From contig JBLDXI010000055.1 in the NCBI GenBank assembly GCA_047495785.1, positions 1,736,001 to 1,800,000 on the forward strand: DNA of 64,000 bases, in the 5' to 3' direction. Within the stretch, counting starts at the first letter, position 1, and each line of letters begins with the position of its first letter. Positions 24,312 to 36,305 of this stretch are shown here, in pieces. Both the position numbers and the translations under genes were made by a program. The DNA comes from Lepidodermella squamata. Its lineage: Eukaryota; Gastrotricha. Under the pieces are notes generated by a model. The model made no database searches and had not been told where the DNA came from. It saw nothing but the letters and a program-made list of their open reading frames with translations.

Positions 24312-25253
24312 ATGAGATCAAATTTGTTTGTTAGTGTCGTCCGTACAGTATATCCCAAGTTCATTCGAATGCAGTCAACTAACATCAACGTAAATGAACT
24401 GAACAAATTTGGACAAGAGGCAGCTGAATGGTGGGAAAAAGCTACTACCCTGTTAAAATCGAACGGGGTGCGAGTACCATATATTCGTGATAACGTAAAG
24501 CGTTTAAATAATATCGATTCACTGAGAAATATCTCCATTGTCGATGTCGGTTGTGGTGGTGGGTTTCTCAGCGAGGTATTTTATGGCAAAATATTGTCGC
24601 CTTGATTAAATAACAAGATTTCATCAGGCACTTGCTCGCACTGGAGCCACTGTACTTGGCATTGATCCGGGAGAAAAAATGGTTGCTGTTGCGAAGGCTC
24701 ACCAAGAATTGGATCCGTCTATTGCGAAGAACTTGAGCTATGAAAACTGCTCCATCGATGAATTGGCCAAAAATAAAAGATTATTTGACGTCGCGGTTGC
24801 GTCGGAGGTAGTCGAACACGTCTCTGACCTTGGAGACTTTCTGAAGAAAACCACGGATGTCATTAAGGTTCGTATTTATCATATATTCGTAATTATATTC
24901 TATGGATGTATTTTCATAGCCTGGCGGCTCATTATTTATCACTACCATCAATCGAACTTCGATGTCATATTGGATTGCTATTGTAATGGCAGAGTACGTT
25001 CTGCGCATTGTACCGCAAGGAACGCATGCATGGGAACAGTTTGTTACTCCGACGGAACTTCAAAATATTCTAGAGAAGCGTGAGTCTTGAGTTAGCTAAC
25101 TAAGCTTAATTACTGATGTGCTTTCTTGCTGTTTCAGACAAAATGTCCTTGATGTCGTTGCAAGGCACAACTTTCAACCCAATTCTTGGACACTGGTACT
25201 TCCAATCGTCTACAGATGTCAATTATATGGCACACTTTGTCAAATCAAAGTGA
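24312..25253 (+). CDS. COQ3: Ubiquinone biosynthesis O-methyltransferase, mitochondrial
   Basis: Four exons: 24312-24575, 24628-24867, 24920-25079 and 25138-25253, giving 259 residues in one frame. The N-terminus is basic with few acids (MRSNLFVSVVRTVYPKFIR), consistent with a mitochondrial presequence. Family motifs are FGQEAAEWWEK, LRVPYIRD-type VRVPYIRDNV, the SAM-binding VDVGCGGGFLSE, GATVLGIDP, VASEVVEHV, PGGSLFITTINRT, QGTHAWEQFVTP and the conserved end FNPILGHWYF...NYMAHFVKSK. COQ3 performs both O-methylations in coenzyme Q synthesis on the inner mitochondrial membrane. AATAAA is at 25301-25306. An acceptor-like TTTCATAG lies 17 bp before the ATG. The next gene, a transporter, starts 339 bp downstream on the same strand. 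Confidence 0.95.
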
Positions 25254-25591
25254 TTTGTCGACGAATTTTATATCCAGCCTTGATTTGACTGTAAAAATCG
25301 AATAAATAGTGTGCGACCGATATTTGTGTCTTGAAGAAAAAATAATTATTCATGCAATATCATTGATCCTGGCGTTGGCTTTCGACTCTTGTATTTTTTA
25401 ATTTATTAAAGGCACGCACGCAATTGCGGAGCCGATTCGCAGGTGATTAAATACACCAACAGCACACATGTTAGTTGATGGCATAACACATATATTTTTT
25501 GCGTAAAAAGTTTGCAAAACGTCGTTTTTTTCGATACAAAATACTGCTTTTCATTTCATCACCCTGAGAGATTTGACTGACTCAGGCTGTA

Positions 25592-27880
25592 ATGACAATT
25601 TTCGAAACGCTGCGCGACACCGCAGCCGCTTTGGTCCGCAGAAAGCAGATTGACTCGCAGGAACTCGAGCCAAACAGATTGAAGAGATGCTTGTCACCGT
25701 GGGAGCTGACTTTACTGGGCGTGGGTGCAACCATCGGACCAGGCCTATACGTCATCAGCGGCGAGGTTGCCCGTGAAACCGCAGGACCTGGGGTCGTTGC
25801 ATCGTACATTATCGCCGGGCTGGCATGCCTACTATCTGCCATGTGCTATGCAGAGTTCGCAGTGCGTTTGCCTAGAGCTGGAAGCTCGTACATCTATTGC
25901 TACGCAACAGGTTATTCCTGAGTGAACAGAATCCTAAATGAAATAATTCATAACTGTTTTAGTTGGCGAGTTGCTAGCGTTCATCGTTGGCTGGAATATG
26001 ATTTTTGAAAACATAGTGGCTTTCGCCGCTGTCGCCAAGGCCTGGTCGCAATATCTTGACTCATTTATGAACCATACCATGCAACAGTAAGCGCTTCACT
26101 CCCTTAGGAAATGTTATAAATTCAGACTATCATTTTGAAGTCATCTAGAACATCAGTTCATACCTGGTCATGCCCCTGTTTACTTCGACCTGGCGGCATT
26201 TTCCCTAATTCTCACCTTCATAATAGTAGTAATCGTTGGCGCCGCGGTAAGGATGACTCCCTGATCATAAATAAATTTATTAGATACATTTTAATTATTA
26301 GATAACGTCCACGGCTAATGCAACGTTCACTGTAATCAATATCATCGTCTGCGTGCTGATAGTCGGATTTGGAGCTTTTTACTGCAATGTCGAAAATTGG
26401 AAAGTTTTCGCACCCTTCGGCATTCAAGGGGTAATTCTTACGCAACGTCCCAATTTTACGCGATTAAAATTATGCAAATAGATCCTGAGAGGTTCTGGGA
26501 AATGTTTTTACGCCATGCTGGGCTTCGACATTGTCGCCACGACTTGCGAAGAGAGCGAAGACAAGAAAACCGTCCCAAAAGCAATGCTTCTGACATTGCT
26601 CATAGTTTTCTTGGTAAGTAGCATTTGAATTTCGAATTTTATCATGCAAGTCAAATAAATTGCCAGCTTTACGTCTCTACTTCAACCGTGCTGACGATGA
26701 TGGTTCCTTGGTACTTAGTGGATAGACACGCCGCCTTTCCAATGGCATTTGAGTATGTTGGGCTGCCATTCGCTCAATACGTCATAGCCATCGGCGCGAT
26801 CTGCTCACTGTGCGCTTCACTTTTAGGCGGTCTTTACGCAGCCGCTAGAATCACCTACAGGTTTCTTGTTCAATAACAACAAAATATTTATTTTGCGTTA
26901 ATTGATAAGCATGGCGAATGATGGTTTGCTGTTTCGAGTTCTTGGCAATGTCTCCGAGAAATTCAAAACGCCCGCGTTCGCTTCAGTTGCTGTCGGAGTT
27001 ACCGGTGCTGGTTTGGCGCTTGTTTTTGACTTGATCAGCCTGGTCGAAATGATGTCGATGGGGGCCTTGCTTGCTTACTCAGGCGTCTCAGCAAGTGTTC
27101 TTATTCTCCGCTATCAGCCGTGGGTTGTTGGCTACGTCAAAGAAGAAGACGACAATTTGCCAAATGAGCCGGGGGAAGGACAACAGCAACAACAAGACGA
27201 AGGTGCTGCTTTGATTCCAGAAAGTGCAGCTGAATCTGTATACAACAGTTTGCCAGTTTCTTCGAAGAAAAAAGTCGCAAAGTTGAAGAAACTGAAGGCA
27301 TTGCTGGCAGCAAAGCTGGACGAGCGATTCGGTTGTTCATTGAGTAAAGCGAATGAAGCTAACGGTCAAATGGCATTCAGGCTAACCTTCATCTACTGCA
27401 TACTCGTCATCATTTCGGCTATTTTCCTTATCAATACGTTTGATTCAATGGCATCTGGTTAGTTTAAAATGAATTTATTGGAGACTTGAATGCATTCTGC
27501 GATATTTTTCAGGGGGCGTGTGGGCCATTGTCATATTCGCTATTTTGATATCTTCACTGTTCAGCATCGCTATCGTATTTGCGCTACTGCCCCAAAACCC
27601 AACCAAGTTGCACTTCAAAACGCCGCTTATGCCGATGTGGTGCTTGTTATCGCTGGCTCTTAACCTGTCAATTATGATGACTCTGTCACTCATCAGTTGG
27701 ATTCGTGTTACAATATGGCTGGCCCTTGGGCTCTCCATCTACTTCGGCTATGGAATTCGGCACAGCGGCGAAAAATGGCCGGGGCAACACGAGCACATCG
27801 CACTGGAGGAAGTTTCGAAGAGTCCCGAGCCAGAAGATCAAAAACAACAACAGCAGCAACAGCCACAGCCCGCGCCGTAG
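25592..27880 (+). CDS. Cationic amino acid transporter (SLC7, CAT subfamily)
   Basis: Eight exons with introns of about 50-62 nt, starting at 25592 (exon 1 ends 25910, exon 2 is 25963-26086, exon 3 starts 26149); roughly 600 residues. The start MTIFETLRDTAAALVRRKQI and LKRCLSPWELTLLGVGATIG are characteristic of CAT1-4. Also seen are GLYVISGEVA, SAMCYAEFAVRLPRAGSSY, GELLAFIVGWNM, CFYAMLGFDIVATTCEE, MLLTLLIVF, MVPWYLVD, PFAQYVIAIGAICSLCASLLGGLYAAAR and PVVVIL-type late helices. About 14 hydrophobic segments are expected, as in the CAT branch with its extra two C-terminal helices (the WCLLSLALNLSIMMTLS and WIRVTIWLALGLSIYFGYGI regions). A cytoplasmic loop near 27130-27340 and the C-tail are Gln-rich. 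Substrates are probably Arg/Lys/ornithine by family. AATAAA is at 27979-27984, facing the convergent SANT gene. Confidence 0.95.
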
Positions 27881-28548
27881 TGAAACGTGTCATACGAGCT
27901 GTCAACCCACCAAGCAATAGTTTTTCTATGAAAAACTTAGCGTAGAAAAATATTTACCTTGTATATGTCAAGTTATACAATAAAAACACGTTGTAGAGCA
28001 GCGTTTTTCAGCTTCATTTTATTATAACAATATAAACGACTTGTTTTTTGAACGCGCATTATTTTAAGAACACAAACTTTTTTGCTTCCTATGATTTCGC
28101 GTCATCGGCCGCCGACAATACTTATACGCAAATGTTGTGGTCGCGCAAAAATAATCGGATACATATTACACTTTTTTGCCGTGTGTGTGTTGCATTCACT
28201 GACGATAGATAGTAGTAGAACACGTGAATGAATACGCGACGATGCGACGAGCAAACATAAGTCCCAACGCAACTGAACGAGAAAAAATTGACGATGAACG
28301 ATGACGACAAAATACGTTTTCTTCTTTGTTTTTTGAACATCAGACACGATAGAGAAACAACGAAAAGACAAACAACGAAACAAAAAGTAGAGTTGATTTT
28401 CTTCGACAGAGCTGTGCTTTTACGTGTCACAATTTTACAGTATCTTTTTTCATACACGATGAGGCAACTATGGCAACAGAAAGAGAGAGAACAGAACAGA
28501 AGAACAAGTGTGGTGAAGAAATTGCTGTTTAGGCGCTAGCAGCTCGCG
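27881..28548. other. Convergent 3' flank
   Basis: 3'UTR of the transporter and probably the 3'UTR of the minus-strand SANT gene. TTTATT at about 28017 reads AATAAA on the minus strand. No coding signal. Confidence 0.4.
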
Positions 28549-31234
28549 TCAGTTGCGCTTCGCTGACGGCGTGCTTTGAGCCGATGTTGAGCCGTTCGCG
28601 GAGCCGTTCATACCACCGTTGGCGCTGCCATTCGCGCTGCCGTTCGTGGTCGAGTTGCAGGGTGGCGGCGTGGTGCACATGGTCTCCATTCGTCGGATGA
28701 GGCCGTTGAACCGCGCAGCTTGTTGGCGATGGCTCGCCTCGGCCGTGTCGCGCATGTCGACGAGGAAATCGAGAAAGATCTGTCCGAGCTGACTACAACC
28801 TGAGCACGGCGACGCAGCCGCTGCCACCGTCGACGAAGCCGCTAGCTGTTGCAGCAGCGAGTGGTGCGATGCGTTGGAAATCAGCGACATTTTGCGACTC
28901 GGCGGCGCGTTGACCGGCGACGCTGTACTGCGATTGGCATCGGTCGCTGGTGAACTCGTGGTTGAAAACCTCGAATCGCCATCATCGCCACCGCCATCAT
29001 CTTCGCCTGAAATTGCAAAACATAAGTAATCTAGACCTGAAAATTTGCGGTAACGTCAGGAAGGGAGCTCGAGAACAGTCATTATTGTCCTTTCTATCAA
29101 GAGTTCCAAAAGCTGGATTGAAGTATTTCACTGGCTAACCAATCGATAAAACCTATCATTAATTTGATGGGCTCGAGCGGACATAATTTTTCTCCCTTAT
29201 TCGGACATAATTTCTTCCTAAATAACAAAAATATTCACCTATATTGTAGTGGAGCTGTTCGAGTTGAACTAAGCGCGAACCTAAAATGACAGCGGTATCG
29301 AAAATTTTAGCCGTTGGGTTTGTTAGATTTGTTAAGAGAGCCGTTATATAAGCAAGAAGCATTGCCTCAGACTCACCCTTGTTGTTGGCAGCGTTGCCAT
29401 TCAGCAGGTACGCGGGTGGTTCGATAAGGCGCGATCCCCGCCTGCCTCCAGAAGCTGCCACAGCTGTAAAAGCTGACGATAGGTCGACAGGCACTGGATC
29501 AGAAACGTTACTAGATTTACCGTTAGACGGCGCGTCTTCGTCGTGGTCGTCTCCATCCGGGCCATCCCTGCCGCCCGGCCCGTCTGCGTCGCCATGGCCA
29601 GCGCCATTGCCGCCACCCGACGCCGTCCATGGCGGCGACCAGTTGCCGGCGTGAAGGCGCAGCCGCTTCTGCAAAACAGCATCGCTTAGAGCGTTGACGT
29701 CAAGACTTGCACGCCGCCTGTAATTGGCCATGACGTCGTGCTCGTCTTCTCGTTCGTCGTCGCTGTTTGCCGATCGCTGTTGGCGCTGTTGTTGCTGCTG
29801 CAAGTGGCGCAACAGCAACTGCTGCTGACCGACGAGAGGCGGCGGCATCTCCGCACGACTGTTCCGCTTGCCGCCGGCGCCAGCAGCCGTCGCCAGCCCG
29901 GCGCCGTCGTCATTGATGTCCATGAGCCCCATTTTGTAAATGGAGTCCATTTTCTGGAAAATCGGGTTCGTGCGAACGACGAAGCTGACGTTGGGGTTAG
30001 TCAAAACGCGGTGCTTGTAGGCGGATTTGATGTTGCGGAACTTTTGATCGCAGTGCATGCCCGTGCGGCCGGTGAAGAACTGGTTGTTAATTTCGGTCGA
30101 TATTTCCGACCAAACAAAGATTTTGCGATTACGAGGGTCACGGAACTTGGCCTGGTATTTCTCGGACGAGTAAAGCTCGAGGAGGGCGATAACTTCGCGG
30201 TCTTTCCACATCGGCACAAGTGCGGAAGTGTTGCCATTGTTGTTCTGTTGGGTAGGCTGCGGCGTTACCGGCGCCGGCGCCGACACCGCATTAGCGTTAC
30301 GCGAGAGCGACAGCGCCGCCGCCGCAGCTGCAGCCGCGGTCGCAGCATTGACAGCCGCTGAGCCACTTGATAACAACCGATTCGTCGCCATCTTATTTCC
30401 GCCGTGTATCACCGATGATCGCATGGCCGCGTCAAAGAAACCGCCCGCGCCGCTGCTCCCATCGTCGTGATCGAGCAATTGCGCGCGTTTGTTATGCGCC
30501 TGAAGCAGTAAATCACCCGGCCGCGGGGGGAAAATGGCCGCCGGCGAGAAGTCGTGGGAAATCTGCATGGAATGGCGCCGCGGCTGGGAAGTCGGGGACA
30601 TGCTCGAAGTCCGCCCATTGCCGCTGTGTTCGTAAAGCAGCGACGAAGCCGGCCGCGGCGGAACTGAGTGAAGCAGGGGCGCGTCGGGTGTTGGCGCTTG
30701 CCGGTGCATTGGCGGCGCCGGCTTTCGGTGGTGATGCCGCGCCGGTGGCGACCCGTGTCTGTTGGCGCCATTGTGACCTAATAACTGCTGTCGACGCAGC
30801 GCCAACAGCCGACGGTCCTCTGCATCGTCCATTAAAGCAGCGTTATCCTCCTCAGACGCAGTCTGGCCATTGTCGGGGTCTGGCGACGATTGGTGGCCGT
30901 CGCCAGTCGACGTCTGATCAGCTTTCAGTCGGATAGGTGGTGTCGATGGATGAGTGTCGCTGCCACCTCCCTTCTGCGACTCATCCCCGGGTGACGCGTC
31001 AATAACCAGGGCAGCTTCATCTTCGTCGCTGGTATTGGCGCCCCGTTGCGCCGGTGCGCCATCTGGTTCGGTGGTGTTGTCTCCGTCGACATCAACATCG
31101 ACGTCTTCGTCGTCATCCTCGACTACGGAGCTGTTTTCGTTATTTTTGCTCGAAAAAGCTGCGGCGCGACTGGCACCGGCGCCGGCGATGACCTTGGCCG
31201 CCCATGGTAAGTCGGCGGTCTTGATCGCCGGCAT
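28549..31234 (-). CDS. Myb/SANT-like (trihelix-type) DNA-binding protein
   Basis: Two exons, 31234-29377 and 29006-28549, with a 370-nt intron, give 771 residues. An upstream in-frame ATG at 31339 would add 35 residues of poor quality, so MPAIKTADLPWAAK was preferred. The long N-terminus is disordered: acidic runs, then Pro/His/Ser-rich, then an Ala run. The DNA-binding domain begins WKDREVIALLELYSSEKY and continues IFVWSEISTEINNQF, HCDQKFRNIKSAYKH, the three-helix pattern of Myb/SANT-like (Myb_DNA-bind_4/5) proteins. Gln-rich and Gly/Asp-rich linkers follow. The second exon carries a leucine-rich helical segment (LGQIFLDFLVDMRDTAEASH), reminiscent of the C-terminal oligomerisation helices of MSANTD proteins, and an Asn/Gly/Ser repeat tail. 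The role is probably transcriptional regulation; target unknown. The gene faces a long non-coding region upstream. Confidence 0.85.
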
Positions 31235-31339
31235 CGAGTGTCGGTGCCCGCGCTGGTGGTGCACAATAACGCCGTCGATGCCAACTGCCAAGCGTCGAGT
31301 AGGATGAAGATGGGTATAAATAAAAACACTCAAATTCAA

Positions 31340-34300
31340 CGGTCTAAATAGAAGAGGGGTGAGAAAAACAAACCAGTCGAGGGTTGTTCACTGCTCAACG
31401 CTTGCATAAAGCCAAAAGTAAAAAAATAGAGCTATATATATATTTTGACTGGCGATTTGGACGGCCGATGATCTGGGTTGTCTGCGATGGCTTCGGCCGA
31501 GAGCCACCGGTAGTCACGTCGTCGTGGTGTCGGGCCGGTATAAAAAATAAAATCTATATCAATGACATGAGATGAGAAACGATGATGTTTTAAAAATCGC
31601 AAGTCGGAGTCTATATAACAACGAGGAAGAGGTGAAGAAGAGTGAAGAGCTTCTCTGAGATGAGTTGCGAAAAACAGGTGGATTAGTCGGCGAAAAAAAC
31701 GACGACTGATTTGTGGCGGCGGCGCGGCGGTGGCACCGGCGACGCGGCGGCAAAACACGATAATGTTGTAGACACACAGACGCGGCTTCGGTGGCGTAAA
31801 AGCGCGCCATCGGCTCGGCACAAACAACATCGCCCGCGGCGATTGCTTGGGTCCCTGCCAACATAACAACAGAGAGCATCAGAAAATGGGCAGTTGTGGT
31901 GCTACACTGCGATGGTAGTCAGTAGTATAGTAGTAGTAGTGGTAGTAGTTGTAGATGGAAAACAACAAAAAGCAGCCAGAAAAATATTGTTAAGTAAAAT
32001 GTTAAAAATAAAAGGTAAACGTAGATCTATTTACGGAGGCAGAGTGCGCGCGCGCGGCCGAAAGCCGAAAAAGCAGCCGACACGCTGCGGCGCGCACAAT
32101 GCGAAGACAACAACGCACACACCTTGGCACGGCGCACAACAGACAAAATAATGCATCGCCACAGCAGCCGCGCCACTACTACCACCAAACACCACTACCA
32201 CCATCGCCACTAGCACGGCCAAATAATAATAAAAATAACAACAGCAGTCAAAGCCGTAGGAGGCAGAAAACAGTCGATGTGTGTACATGTGTGTACAAAA
32301 TAATGTAAAAATATACTAGGCGCCGCTATAAAAATGTTGGCGGCGGCAATAGTTAAAAATATGAAAGAAACACACGGCGCCTGTTGTGCAATATTCAGTT
32401 AGCGAAGTGAAGGCTGGTATAAAACCGCTTTTTATGCGCCCTACCTTTGGCCCTACCTTTACTATTACGTATACTGGCCGCGGCCGCAGCAGACACATCG
32501 TAAACATGCAGCCCGAAACTAAACAAAACAAGCACAGAGTGACTAAAAGCAACAACCGGCTATTAATAATTCGTATGTGCCTGGCAACGGCGATATCTAC
32601 TACTAAACTAGGACTGCCGCGAATACTTCTGCTACTGCTGCGGCTGCTGCGGCTGTAATACATGTTGTTGTTGTTGTGCGCCGTGTTTTGCGTTTTCTTG
32701 TTGTTCTTTATTTTTACCACTACGACTGCGCCGCAATGTTAAAGAAAAACGAGTCTGGTCTAAAAATTGGCTGTGCACACATACGAGCGAGCGCATTTAC
32801 GGCCGGCCAAATCGCGCAAAATAATTTCGCGGCGCGCGCAAAGAACGGGGCGAACCCGCACACGGCCGCGCCAAAAGTGAACCCTGCGCGCGCAGCTTGT
32901 TTTGTACGCGCGCGCTCGCTCGCGCTAACGAACAAATGAGACGTAGACCGGGCGTATTTTCTGCGCCGTCGGTAGCAGTAGTGATGTAGAAGTAGTAGTA
33001 GTTGGTTGCTTGGTGGGGCTTGTTGTTTGCTGTTATAGCTGTTGTTGTTTCCAATACTATTTATAGCCGGCGCCGCAGCCAGAATGACTGCGCACATAAA
33101 TAGTGCGACTGGCGCGGTCGGCAGAGTGACTAGAGAAAAAGCTATATCAAATGCAGCATGGCTAATAGTTCGTTTTTGTTTGTGTGTATGTTTATTGTGA
33201 AAAAGAATAGCGGGGAAAACGGTCTGCCAACGGTCGGCCGTACATGTACACAACATGCTGGCGAATAGTACGATGCGAAAACCAGCTTTATCGCCGCGCG
33301 CGCTTTTTCTCTCACTCACTCACTCTCGCTCACTCGCTCGCTCACTCACTCGCCGTCGCCGCTGTATATGCTAAAATACAGTCGGCGATATACATATTAT
33401 AGTGTGTATTTTTGCCCCAACTCACTTTTTCATTCACCCACCACTATATACGACTACCAGAGGCAGAATAATATAGAAAACAGCACAAACACACAAAACA
33501 ACACCAGTATTTTATTTATACTAAATGTGTGGATAGTATAATGCTTATGTAATATTTTTAGACAAAAACCTGCCTCCCTCGTGTTTTAATACTATATTAA
33601 TGCCCGCACTAATAGCAATCGGTCGCTTGAGCGCTGCATATCGCAGACATAGAGCAATAACGAACGTACCAACAACAGCGAGAGCGCGCCACTGCCGATT
33701 TATATATTACTACATTTATATATAAATGTATGTATGAAAAACTGACCAAAACAACCGACTAATAATAGGTCGTAAGCGAAAACAGCGCCCACCCTGTAGT
33801 AAAAAGCCAGCGAACAACACATCAACAAGCGAGCGCCGCCCGATGAGCAGCGCCGTGTTTTTCGCTGCGGCTCGCAAGTACCAGGCCTACCAGCGAACAC
33901 AGAACATTGACAACAACAAATTTCATCTTTTTGCGCGCGCTGCCGATCAATAAAACGCGCTGCCCTCAGGTAAGCGCCGGCCGGTTGTTTTCGCGTATTT
34001 GGCGCTGCAGATATTTTGCCAACTATTGAGAAAAGCAAAAATTTATGGTATTTGTTTGCGCAAAAAATAACAAAACTGTATAGCCGACCAGCAAACAGAA
34101 CCTGCCTGCCATACACTTTTATTATTTCATACTACCATCTTCCGAAAAAGCATACGTCATCACGTTGAAAACATGACCGCAGCAGAATGAAGGCTGAATT
34201 TTGTTTCGCCCATTACGCCAGCTCCCCGTCAACTTAATTGCGCACGTTTCGAGGAACAAGAAAAAAACAAAGGCCTGCAAAAAATGAAGACGGAGAAGAG

Positions 34301-35599
34301 AGAAACGTGCAAAACGCTCGCGTTGCGCGACGCATATGTCGTTTATACTGCAGTCGTGCGTTTTTTTTTCTCGTGCACCTCATCGCGTGGTAATTTTTGC
34401 CTCGGCGCGGTTTAAAAATAGGTGTTACGGCGATGAAAATAGCCGAGCGGCGTGTGTAGCGCCTAAAATTACGTTTGAACGCGAACGAAGCGCGCGTTTT
34501 TGTGTTTGCCAGTTCACATATTCTTATATACTGTGTCACCAAAATAACACTACGGCAGGTGCGTACAGTTGAAACAGGCTGTGTGCAAAAACACGACAGC
34601 GCTAGGTTGGTTTGATGTTTTGGTATGGCGGCCAAGACGTGTACGCGACTTTGAAACGTTGTTATTATCATATTTTCGTCGGCTAGCATAACAAAGCTGC
34701 GAAACGCCGTTTTTTATGCGCGCCTGATGCGTTCGTTTCGCGTTTTACTGGACGACATGCCTGCAAAACGCGCACCTAACGTAACCTGTAGCCCCTCTAA
34801 GACAAACAAAGTAGAAGTAATTTTTCAGGTGGTGATAAAATAATAAAAACGAAACTATATGAAGGTGAAAAGTGCATGGCGTAAACGGTGCAAAATTCGA
34901 GCCAACTCGGGTGAGAAGCGCCACTATCATCGAGCAAATAACACTTGGCTGTAGTTCGTCCTGTGCTTATTACTGTGAAATACTACTCGAAAACAAGGCG
35001 AAATCTGAGCACTAAAACACCAGTTTCAACGAATGACCACACTACGCTCGAGTTCGTTTTACCGTGACGCAGAATTTCAATTTTCAATTCTACCGTGGCA
35101 CCAGTAAGTGATAACGCTGTAGAAAAAAACACAGCCCCGATCAATAAAAACAGTTTTATTCTTCATCCATTTATGTGCTATATTCGTACAATAATAATTT
35201 TTATTCTCCTGTCGCTAGAGCAGTGCGTACGAACTTGATCATTAAGAGCAATCGTGTTAATAACAATAACAATGCGGGTAGATCTGAAACCGTCTGGTCG
35301 TTTGACAATGCGAGGTTTCAAAAATTATGGCTTGGTCGAGTAAGTTTATATCGTTACACAACCCGTTCGGCATAAGTATATAAAAAGCCACGGTTGGCTC
35401 GGGCAATGCTCTTAGAAACCAAGCCAACCACATCGCGAAATTCATACAACATAGAGAAAGATGGCGGCTTTAATTTCGAATTTGAAAACTTGCTAAACAT
35501 GGCATACATCAATTTTAATGTAAACAAAACTTCTCCAATAATAGTAATAATAAGACAAAAGATTTTGCTCTTTCATATAGTATTTAATACATTAATAAC
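31340..35599. other. Long non-coding, simple-sequence-rich region upstream of the SANT gene
   Basis: About 4.3 kb with no believable gene. It has runs of GTAGTAGTAGTGG type near 31920-31955, CAACAACA/ACACAC stretches, alternating GCGCGC blocks near 32040-32060 and 32820-32940, a CTCACTCACTCGCTC microsatellite at about 33310-33350, and TATATA blocks near 33700-33730. Open frames are low-complexity and have no family motifs. Probably the promoter, 5'UTR and regulatory DNA of the minus-strand SANT gene, but that is inference. Confidence 0.45.
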
Positions 35600-35605
35600 T
35601 TTATT
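35600..35605 (-). terminator. Poly(A) signal of the dynein light chain gene
   Basis: TTTATT on the plus strand, AATAAA on the minus strand, about 195 bp after the DYNLT stop codon. Confidence 0.6.
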
Positions 35606-35799
35606 CATTAAGATATCACAAAAATGCGGCGACCATTGACGATCAACTACTCAAGGTTTTAAACGGTGGGATGTGTATGTGCAGCTTGATTTTGTTACCA
35701 TACAAATTTAAAATTTTTGAGAAGTTCTTGCGCAATGAACGAGTGAGAGATGAGAGAACAACAACTCTTACTGCAAGGTCCCTTGGAAACGAAGGACGA

Positions 35800-36305
35800 T
35801 CAGATGGCAAGGCCGAAGACACTAACGATGCAGTACATGGTTTTGTTTTCCCATCGCACATTGCAGCTGCCTGAAACGAGAGAAAATATTAAAGGAAATA
35901 GTAAAAATAAAAATAAAGGCGTACCGTCCGTTTGATTGTCCCAATAGCACGAACTGGCAGTATGCAAACCCGCGCCGTTTTTCTGCATAACCACGCAAGT
36001 AACTAGAAGTAAATTTCATTGAAAATGTGTATGCCTTGAACTTGCTCAGAAACAAACCGATATATTTAAATGGTTTCCCCAACTTGGTTAATTGATTGAG
36101 ACATTGCTCAACGATATTCGAGGTCCAGTGATTAACTTTACTGTGAACATAGGTATTACTTCCTATAACACCTTCGATCGCCTGTGAAAAAATTGTCGCT
36201 TAAGCTGGTGCGAAATCAGCGTGAAAAATGACTAACCTCCTTTACGATGTTGCTCACTTCGTCAACCACAAAGGTCGCTTCTTCAGATGACTGTAGATCG
36301 TCCAT
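35800..36305 (-). CDS. DYNLT1: Dynein light chain, Tctex-type (DYNLT1/3)
   Basis: Small four-exon gene of about 113 residues, at the usual family length. It starts at ATG 36305 ([20 protein letters not shown]) and its first exon ends with IVKE. Then come [59 protein letters not shown] and [19 protein letters not shown], a near match along the whole length to animal DYNLT1. Introns are about 60-65 nt. The protein is a dimeric light chain of cytoplasmic dynein that binds intermediate chains and cargo, and it also occurs in ciliary dyneins. An acceptor-like ATCTTTTAG lies 19 bp before the ATG. The open frames overlapping on both strands are read-throughs of its introns. Confidence 0.97.

Noticed and set aside
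28102-28539. Several open frames on both strands
   Set aside because: They lie in the convergent 3'UTR region and have biased A/T-rich composition.
32720-33319. 199-residue minus-strand open frame
   Set aside because: Low-complexity region with skewed composition, no motif and no splice-supported neighbours.
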